Assembly (NCBI GenBank): GCA_038318385.1
Contig: JBBQCD010000006.1
Span: 39,998-103,997, forward strand
DNA: 64,000 bases
From: Schlegelella_A sp038318385
GTDB lineage: Bacteria; Pseudomonadota; Gammaproteobacteria; Burkholderiales; Burkholderiaceae_C
Direction: 5' to 3'
Under the pieces are notes generated by a model. It was not told where the DNA came from. It ran no database searches and saw only the letters and a program-made list of their open reading frames with translations. Numbering within the stretch: the stretch's first letter is position 1; every line of letters begins with the position of its first letter. The position numbers and the translations under genes were made by a program. Of this stretch, positions 56,693 to 64,000 are shown in pieces.

Positions 56693-58117
56693 TCAATAGT
56701 CCCCGCCGGTGCTGCCCGCCGCGAGATTGTCGAACTTCGTCAGCGGCTTGAGGAACGCGAGCTTGACGAAGCCGGTCGGGCCGTTGCGCTGCTTGGCGAT
56801 GATGATCTCCGCCACGCCCGGCTCCTTGGAGGCGTCCTTGGTGTAGTAGTCGTCGCGGTAGATGAACATGATGACATCGGCATCCTGCTCGATCGCGCCC
56901 GACTCGCGCAGGTCGCTCATCATCGGCCGCTTGTCGGTGCGCGACTCGACGCCCCGGTTGAGCTGCGACAGCGCCATCACCGGGCACTTCAACTCCTTGG
57001 CGAGCGACTTCAGTCCGCGCGAGATCTCGCCGACGACGGTGGCCCGGTTCTCGTCACTGGAATCGGTGCTTCCGCTCATCAGCTGCAGGTAGTCGACGAC
57101 GATGAGGCCGAGCTGACCGCACTGTCGCGCCTGCCGTCGCGCGCGGGCGCGCAGCTCGCTCGGCGTGAGGGCCGCGCTCTCGTCGATGAAGAGGCTGACC
57201 TTGCCGAGCTTTTCGACCGCCTCGGAGAGCCGCCCCCATTCGTCGTCGCGCAGTGCGCCGGTGCGCAGGTGCTGCTGGTCGATGCGGCCGAGCGAGCCGA
57301 CCATCCGCAGCGCCAGTTGCGAGGCGCCCATTTCCATCGAGAAGACGACGACCGGGAGGCCCTCGTTGACTGCGACATGCTCGGCGATGTTCAGTGCCAG
57401 CGCGGTCTTGCCCATGGACGGCCGCGCGGCCAGCACGATCAGGTCCCCCGCCTGAAGGCCGGCGGTCATCCGGTCCATGTCGTAGAACCCGGTGCGCACG
57501 CCGGTGACCTCCTCGGCGCCGTTCTCGTGGAGCTCGTTGACGCGGTCGATCAACTGCACGACCAGGGCGTCCATGCTCTGGAAACCCTGGCGCGAGCGCG
57601 AGCCCTCCTCGCCGATGCGAAAGATCTTGCTTTCGGCCTCGTCGAGGATCTGCGAGACCGGCCGGCCTTGCGGGTTGAAGGCGGTGGTCGCGATCTCGTC
57701 GCTCGCCGCGACCAGCTTGCGCAGCACCGAACGCTCGCGCACGATCTCGGCATAGCGCCGGATGTTCGCGGCACTCGGCACGCTCTGGGCGAGAGCGTTC
57801 AGATAGACCAGGCCGCCGCACTCCTCGGCCTTGCCGAGGCTCTGCAACTGCTCGAAGACAGTGATCACGTCCGCCGGCTTGGAGCCGTTGACGAGTGCGG
57901 AAATCGCCGCGTAGATGAGGCGATGCTCGTAGCGGTAGAAGTCGCTGTCGCCGAGCAGGTCCCCGGCACGGTCCCAAGCGCCGTTGTCGAGCAGGAGCCC
58001 GCCGAGCACGCTCTGCTCGGCCTCGACGGAATGCGGCGGGATGCGCAGCCGGGCGACTTCGTCGTCCGGCCGCGCGTTGGATGCCGGGTCGGCCGACGAC
58101 GTGAACACTGCAGACAT
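56693..58117 (-). CDS. dnaB: Replicative DNA helicase DnaB
   Basis: A 474-residue hexameric helicase that unwinds DNA at the replication fork. An N-terminal DnaB domain (PHSVEAEQSVLGGLLLDN) precedes the RecA-like ATPase with Walker A ARPSMGKTALALN, IDQQHLRTG, Walker B LIVVDYLQLM and SQLNRGVE. No intein is visible. ATG 58117 is used. It is downstream of rplI across a terminator-like hairpin. Confidence 0.98.
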   Translation of the reverse strand: MSAVFTSSADPASNARPDDEVARLRIPPHSVEAEQSVLGGLLLDNGAWDRAGDLLGDSDFYRYEHRLIYAAISALVNGSKPADVITVFEQLQSLGKAEECGGLVYLNALAQSVPSAANIRRYAEIVRERSVLRKLVAASDEIATTAFNPQGRPVSQILDEAESKIFRIGEEGSRSRQGFQSMDALVVQLIDRVNELHENGAEEVTGVRTGFYDMDRMTAGLQAGDLIVLAARPSMGKTALALNIAEHVAVNEGLPVVVFSMEMGASQLALRMVGSLGRIDQQHLRTGALRDDEWGRLSEAVEKLGKVSLFIDESAALTPSELRARARRQARQCGQLGLIVVDYLQLMSGSTDSSDENRATVVGEISRGLKSLAKELKCPVMALSQLNRGVESRTDKRPMMSDLRESGAIEQDADVIMFIYRDDYYTKDASKEPGVAEIIIAKQRNGPTGFVKLAFLKPLTKFDNLAAGSTGGDY

Positions 58118-58195
58118 GCGGAAATGATAAGACCAGCGCACGCGGGCGCCTGTGCGCAACCTTGTGGAAATCCGGAGGATGCACAGTGCAGAAAG

Positions 58196-58224
58196 CGAAA
58201 GGGCCGGCAATGCCGACCCTTTCG
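58196..58224 (-). terminator. Rho-independent terminator after rplI
   Basis: An outer 8-bp stem CGAAAGGG/CCCTTTCG and an inner CGGC/GCCG arm are followed on the minus strand by CTTTCTG. It sits 38 bp beyond the rplI stop and between rplI and dnaB, so it may give partial read-through into dnaB. Confidence 0.7.
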
Positions 58225-58261
58225 TCCCACCGAACCGTCGCGGCGCGCGACGGCTCTGCGG

Positions 58262-58714
58262 TCAGCTCACTTCGCCGAGCACCACGACCTTGACTTCGGC
58301 GACGACGTCGCCGTGAGGCGCCACCGTGACCGTGTGCTCGCCGACCGTCTTCAGCGGGCCGTCAGGCATGCGGACCTGAGCCTTCGTGACCTTGAAGTCG
58401 ATGCGCGTCAAGGCATCGGCGATGTCGGCGTTGGTGACTGAACCGAAGAGGCGTCCATCGACCCCGGCCTTCTGCGTGATGTGAACGGTGCGCCCGTTCA
58501 TCTTCTCGCCCAGGGCCTGGGCCGCAGCGAGCTTCTCGGCAGCGGCCTTCTCGAGCTCGACGCGGCGCGTCTCGAACTCCTTGATCGCCGCTTCGGTGGC
58601 GCGACGCGCCACACGGGTCGGGATCAGGAAATTGCGAGCGTAGCCGTCACGCACCTTGACGACGTCGCCGAGGTTGCCGAGGTTGGCGATCTTTTCCAGG
58701 AGGATGACTTGCAT
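58262..58714 (-). CDS. rplI: Ribosomal protein bL9
   Basis: A 150-residue large-subunit protein with the N-terminal signature ILLEKIANLGNLGDVVKVRDGYARNFLIP (cited: NLGNLGDVVKV, YARNFLIP), the long connecting helix rich in Glu/Ala/Lys, and a C-terminal domain (GSVTNADIADAL). It begins 9 bp after rpsR. Confidence 0.98.
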   Translation of the reverse strand: MQVILLEKIANLGNLGDVVKVRDGYARNFLIPTRVARRATEAAIKEFETRRVELEKAAAEKLAAAQALGEKMNGRTVHITQKAGVDGRLFGSVTNADIADALTRIDFKVTKAQVRMPDGPLKTVGEHTVTVAPHGDVVAEVKVVVLGEVS

Positions 58715-58723
58715 GGGGATTCC

Positions 58724-59014
58724 TCAGGACTTGTGCTGGTCGCTGTACGGCAGCATCGCCAGGAAGCGCGCGCGCTTGATGCAGGTCGTCAGCTGACGCT
58801 GGAAGAACGCGCGGGTGCCGGTCAGTCGGGCCGGCGTGATCTTGCCGTTCTCGCCGATGAAATCGCGCAAGGTGTCGATGTCCTTGTAGTCGATCTGCTT
58901 GACACCGGTGACGGTGAAGCGGCAGAAACGCTTGCGACGGAACAACAGCGACTGGGTATTGCGTTTGGGTTTGCGGTCCTTGGAGAACCGACCTTTACCA
59001 CGTGGCGGGGGCAT
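58724..59014 (-). CDS. rpsR: Ribosomal protein bS18
   Basis: A 96-residue small-subunit protein. The RRKRFCRFTVTG zinc-ribbon-like start and YKDIDTLRDFIGENGKITPARLTGT (cited: KITPARLTGT) plus TTCIKRARFLAMLPY are canonical. It lies 80 bp downstream of priB. Confidence 0.98.
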   Translation of the reverse strand: MPPPRGKGRFSKDRKPKRNTQSLLFRRKRFCRFTVTGVKQIDYKDIDTLRDFIGENGKITPARLTGTRAFFQRQLTTCIKRARFLAMLPYSDQHKS

Positions 59015-59094
59015 AACTCACCTCTCTGGTTTGCGATCCGGACGGATATCTGTGATCCGGATTCGATTTCGGGTGTCGGAGCGGACTGAAGGAT

Positions 59095-59376
59095 TCAGTC
59101 GAACTCGGTGACATGGAAGACGATGCCGCGACCGTTGCGCTGCGAACCGAGGAAGCCGGCAAAGCCGTGGGTGCTTCCGAGTTCGATCTGCGCCAGACGC
59201 CCTGTGATATCCCCCAGAGCCCGCGCCTTGATCTCGAACGAGATGTAGCGCGTCTGGCCTTCCTGCGTGACCTGGGACTCGTGCTTGAGACCCAGGTCGA
59301 CGGCCGGAATGCCGGCTGGGGTGTATCGCAGTGCGCCGCGCTCCACCAGTTGGGCCTGGAGAACCAGGTGGTTCAT
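59095..59376 (-). CDS. priB: Primosomal replication protein N (PriB)
   Basis: A 93-residue single-strand DNA-binding OB-fold protein that helps PriA restart stalled forks. It contains RYTPAGIPAVDLGLKHES, FEIKARALGDITGRLAQIELG and a C-terminal GFAGFLGSQRNGRG. It is placed between rpsF and rpsR as in most beta- and gammaproteobacteria. The start ATG at 59376 begins MNHLVLQAQ. Confidence 0.93.
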   Translation of the reverse strand: MNHLVLQAQLVERGALRYTPAGIPAVDLGLKHESQVTQEGQTRYISFEIKARALGDITGRLAQIELGSTHGFAGFLGSQRNGRGIVFHVTEFD

Positions 59377-59410
59377 GAGGCTGGGGAAGCGTCGGCTGTC
59401 CGCGACAGTG

Positions 59411-59773
59411 TCAGGCGGCAGCCTCCTGCGGGGCCTTGCGGGCCTCCTCGCGGTCGACCGTCTTCATCATGACCGACGGCGTCGTCTCGGCATGGTCCTT
59501 CAGCACGGTGAGATGCCGCAGAACCGCGTCGTTGAAGCGAAAGCCCGTCTCGAGCTCGGTCAACACCTTGTTGTCGCACTCGATGTTGATGCAGAGGTAG
59601 TGGGCCTTGGCGAGCTTCTGGATCATGTAGGCCATCTGCCGACGCCCCCAGTCCTCGACCCGGTGCACCTTCCCGCCCCCGGCGGTGACGACACCCTTGT
59701 AGCGTTCCAGCATGGCCGGAACCTGCTCGCTTTGATCCGGATGGATCAGGAGCACGATTTCATAATGACGCAT
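59411..59773 (-). CDS. rpsF: Ribosomal protein bS6
   Basis: A 120-residue small-subunit protein starting MRHYEIVLLIHPDQSEQV. It includes HRVEDWGRRQMAY and YLCINIECDNKVLTELE. The tail (KTVDREEARKAPQEAAA) is short, acidic/Ala-rich as in other S6. It pairs with S18 on the 30S platform. AAGGAGG precedes ATG 59773. It is first in the cluster, with a promoter candidate about 100 bp upstream. Confidence 0.98.
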   Translation of the reverse strand: MRHYEIVLLIHPDQSEQVPAMLERYKGVVTAGGGKVHRVEDWGRRQMAYMIQKLAKAHYLCINIECDNKVLTELETGFRFNDAVLRHLTVLKDHAETTPSVMMKTVDREEARKAPQEAAA

Positions 59774-60189
59774 GAATCCTCCTTGTGGTTTCCGCCGCTG
59801 CCTTCCGGGGTGGAAGAAAGTCAAGTCGGGAAGCCGCCACCAAGCGTCTGGAGGTGGCAGCAAGGGAACCGCGAATTATAGCCGCTGCAGCCCTTCGACG
59901 CGATCACGACCGGGACCGACGCTGTTCCGGCTCGAAGGTGCACTCGCGGCTTTGCGGGACAACCTCCGGATGCGATCCTCGGTTGCCTGCGCTGTTCGGC
60001 CTGCGGCGTCCGAGCGACAACGGGCACAGAAAATGCGGCATCCTCGGCAACCCCGCTTGTTACGACTGAGTTACAAAATGGTTCGGAGTCATCCGGCGGC
60101 TTACACTGGTGTCGAAGATCCCGATCGAGGTGCGTCAGCGGTGCCGGTTCAGTTCCGCGGCTGATAGTCGGCAGGGTAGAGGACGATCC
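59774..60189. promoter_or_regulatory. Divergent promoter region, rpsF and Trp-repeat gene
   Basis: A 416-bp gene-free region. On the minus strand TATAAT (59875-59880) lies about 105 bp upstream of rpsF and is the likely -10; its -35 is poor. On the plus strand AGAGGACGATCC precedes the ATG at 60190. I see no clear plus-strand promoter or other structure. Confidence 0.55.
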
Positions 60190-61629
60190 ATGAGCAGTTC
60201 CAGCAAGGGCACGTTCGCTTGGACCTCCGGCAAGACGGGGGGAGACGACGCGTCCGGCCCGCAGGAATGGGAGCCGACCCGCGCACACATTCAGCATGAA
60301 GCGCCGCCGCTCGCCGACGAGTGGCAGCCGACGCGGGCGTTCACCCCTCGTCAGGCTGCAACGCCTCCCGATGCCTGGCAATCGACCCGGGCCCAGACGG
60401 CGCTCGCGACTCAGTTCCTCAAGGACGAAGAGGAATACCTCACAGGCGAGCAGAACGACATCGGCCGGCAGACCGGCGCGAACGAACGCGAGCTCTTCGT
60501 TTCCTGCGATCCGGCGCAGGCGATGCAGCAGCAGTTCGAGCACCTGCAGCCCGAGTTCATCGCGATACACGACATCGCCACGGCCTCCTCTCGCAAGCTC
60601 CTGCTCGGCATCGCCGCGGCGAGCGGCCGCGTGGTGCAAAAGCTGGTCATTCGTCGCCAGGGCTACGGAACGCCGCTCGCAACCCTGGAATTCGTCGAAC
60701 TCGCCACCACCGACAACCGTTCCCTGCGCCTTTACACGACCGAAGCCGACGCCGACACCAGCGCGCGCCATGGCCTCGCGCGGACACTGCTGGCCTTCAG
60801 CCGCCTGGGGGCGGTGATGGTCGGGGAACTGCCCGGCCACGCCATCGCTGCGGCGCTCAAGCCCCTCCACGACGACATCGTCGCCGGCCCTTGGCACAAC
60901 CGCCACCTGCTGCTGCTTCCGCTGGCGTCGGCAAGCACCCTGGTCACGCACGGCATGGATCTGGGCCGCGGGACCAGCGTCAACGTCCGCACGACGCCGC
61001 AGGTCGGCCGTCCTGCCGATGCCTGGTCCTTCATCACCGGCAGCTGGAATCGTCTGCGCGAGCAGAACGTCGCTGGGGATCAGCCCATTCCCGAGCTGGG
61101 CGCGTTCAATCCCGGTTTGAGCGCGGCTGTCGCGCAAGCTCGGCGCAGCGCCGCCAAAGGCATGCCGTCGGGCGACACCCTGGCCTTCGACGAGACGCCG
61201 GCGCCGTTGGCGATGCGGCCGATGCCGACCATTCCCGGCACGAAATCAGCCGTCTCCCGCAACGTTCTCGAGCGCTACGTGCGCCAAGTCGGCGATCTGA
61301 CAGGAATGGTCAGTTGTTGCGTGTTCGAAGTGGAGAGCGGTCGGCCGCTTGCCCATGCCGGTTCGAACCCCGGCGCGAGCGACCTCGCAACGCGTGGCAT
61401 GGAGCTGATGGCGGCGATGATGGCCGGCGGCCGCGGACTGGGCTTCGGCCAGGCGATGCCGGAGGCCGCTATCACGCTCGCTTCCCACCACCTGCTGCTG
61501 CGGCCGATCCCACGGCATCCCGGCCTCGCGCTGCATGCGGTTCTCGACAAGACCAGTGCAAACCTGACGCTCGCCCGGCTGCAAGTGCTGCGGATGGACA
61601 CCCTTTTCGACGACGTCGCAAAGGCATAG
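60190..61629 (+). CDS. Unrecognised protein with Trp repeats and Roadblock-like C-terminus
   Basis: A 479-residue soluble protein with no signal peptide or membrane segment. Near the start three EW(E/Q)PTRA-type motifs occur at residues 26-32, 44-50 and 62-68, exactly 18 residues apart; a related FAWTSGK lies at 9-15. Residues about 98-290 form an unassigned alpha/beta region with alternating strands. The last 100 residues (GMVSCCVFEVESGRPLAHAG, then LLLRPIPRHPGLALHAVLD) look like a Roadblock/LC7 fold. That suggests a scaffold or small-GTPase/motility-type regulator. I do not recognise the family. It is convergent with clpB. Confidence 0.75.
   Translation: MSSSSKGTFAWTSGKTGGDDASGPQEWEPTRAHIQHEAPPLADEWQPTRAFTPRQAATPPDAWQSTRAQTALATQFLKDEEEYLTGEQNDIGRQTGANERELFVSCDPAQAMQQQFEHLQPEFIAIHDIATASSRKLLLGIAAASGRVVQKLVIRRQGYGTPLATLEFVELATTDNRSLRLYTTEADADTSARHGLARTLLAFSRLGAVMVGELPGHAIAAALKPLHDDIVAGPWHNRHLLLLPLASASTLVTHGMDLGRGTSVNVRTTPQVGRPADAWSFITGSWNRLREQNVAGDQPIPELGAFNPGLSAAVAQARRSAAKGMPSGDTLAFDETPAPLAMRPMPTIPGTKSAVSRNVLERYVRQVGDLTGMVSCCVFEVESGRPLAHAGSNPGASDLATRGMELMAAMMAGGRGLGFGQAMPEAAITLASHHLLLRPIPRHPGLALHAVLDKTSANLTLARLQVLRMDTLFDDVAKA
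60265..60393 (+). repeat. Three 54-bp-spaced Trp motifs
   Basis: EWEPTRA, EWQPTRA and AWQSTRA are encoded at 60265-60285, 60319-60339 and 60373-60393, a strict 54-bp period with little similarity between the spacers. Confidence 0.75.
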
Positions 61630-61740
61630 GCCGGCGCGCCGGTCGACAAGCACACGGCGGCTCGACCGCCGACCTCCCGGTCAAGGCCCGGCAGCTCCGG
61701 CAAGTCACCGATCGCCCCGGCGCGCAGCCCGTCGGGCCCT

Positions 61741-64000
<2,260 letters not shown>

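Noticed and set aside
61631..61642. CCGGCGCGCCGG palindrome between the Trp-repeat gene and clpB
   Set aside because: It has no loop and no T-run, and GC-rich self-complementary runs are expected at this composition. It may be a weak bidirectional terminator, but I cannot support it.

Overview
The window is a dense, GC-rich (about two thirds G+C by eye) stretch of bacterial chromosome. A betaproteobacterium, probably in or near the Burkholderiales, is suggested by several things. There is an earP gene beside an efp whose acceptor loop carries Arg32 (the rhamnosyl-arginine type of EF-P). The order rpsF-priB-rpsR-rplI-dnaB is present, as are opgGH, a ubiquinone-linked ETF dehydrogenase and a class 2 (quinone) dihydroorotate dehydrogenase. 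The taxonomic call is inference from gene content; there is no rRNA in the window. I see no tRNA, rRNA, CRISPR array, insertion sequence, integrase or prophage gene, so this looks like ordinary core plus metabolic accessory chromosome.

Left part (1-24 kb). A truncated lipoprotein gene overlaps uvrC. Divergent from uvrC are earP, efp, a heme-dependent oxidative N-demethylase-like gene (DUF3445) and an unusual mnmC whose methyltransferase half looks degraded. Then come rpiA and fumC (minus), pyrD, a phospholipase D-type lipoprotein and an unrecognised secreted protein (plus). A minus-strand unit holds a two-subunit 3-oxoacid CoA-transferase and a Rieske oxygenase. Two thioesterases, a YceH protein, an SDR and ETF-ubiquinone oxidoreductase follow, a set that fits acyl-CoA turnover. 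Next are an SDR, a D-2-hydroxyacid dehydrogenase plus gluconate-5-dehydrogenase-like SDR pair, and a cytochrome P450.

Middle (24-46 kb). A complete sugar-type ABC importer operon on the minus strand has a candidate GntR/FadR-type palindrome upstream. Beyond it are an enoyl-CoA hydratase/acyl-CoA synthetase pair, a membrane protein combining a TIR-like domain with a C-terminal TM2 domain, an O-acetylhomoserine sulfhydrylase with a CoA-binding protein, and opgGH for osmoregulated periplasmic glucans. An AT-rich intergenic island separates isocitrate lyase (minus) from an omega-amino acid aminotransferase (plus). The aminotransferase is followed by a polyamine-type ABC ATPase and two permeases without a binding protein, then a DMT transporter whose end overlaps dusA.

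Right part (46-64 kb). An HpcH/HpaI aldolase, a 2-hydroxyacid dehydrogenase, an SDR, a TRAP transporter (with a good sigma-70-like promoter of its own) and a TauD/TfdA dioxygenase form a plausible carboxylate catabolic unit. Housekeeping genes follow: psd, an alpha/beta hydrolase, two DMT transporters and the dnaB-rplI-rpsR-priB-rpsF cluster. Divergent from rpsF is an unrecognised protein with three 18-residue-spaced tryptophan repeats and a Roadblock-like C-terminal region. The window ends inside clpB.

The strongest candidates for something undescribed are the TIR-like/TM2 membrane protein, the Trp-repeat protein beside rpsF, the altered MnmC next to an N-demethylase, and the duplicated dehydrogenase-SDR modules with the TRAP/TauD cluster.
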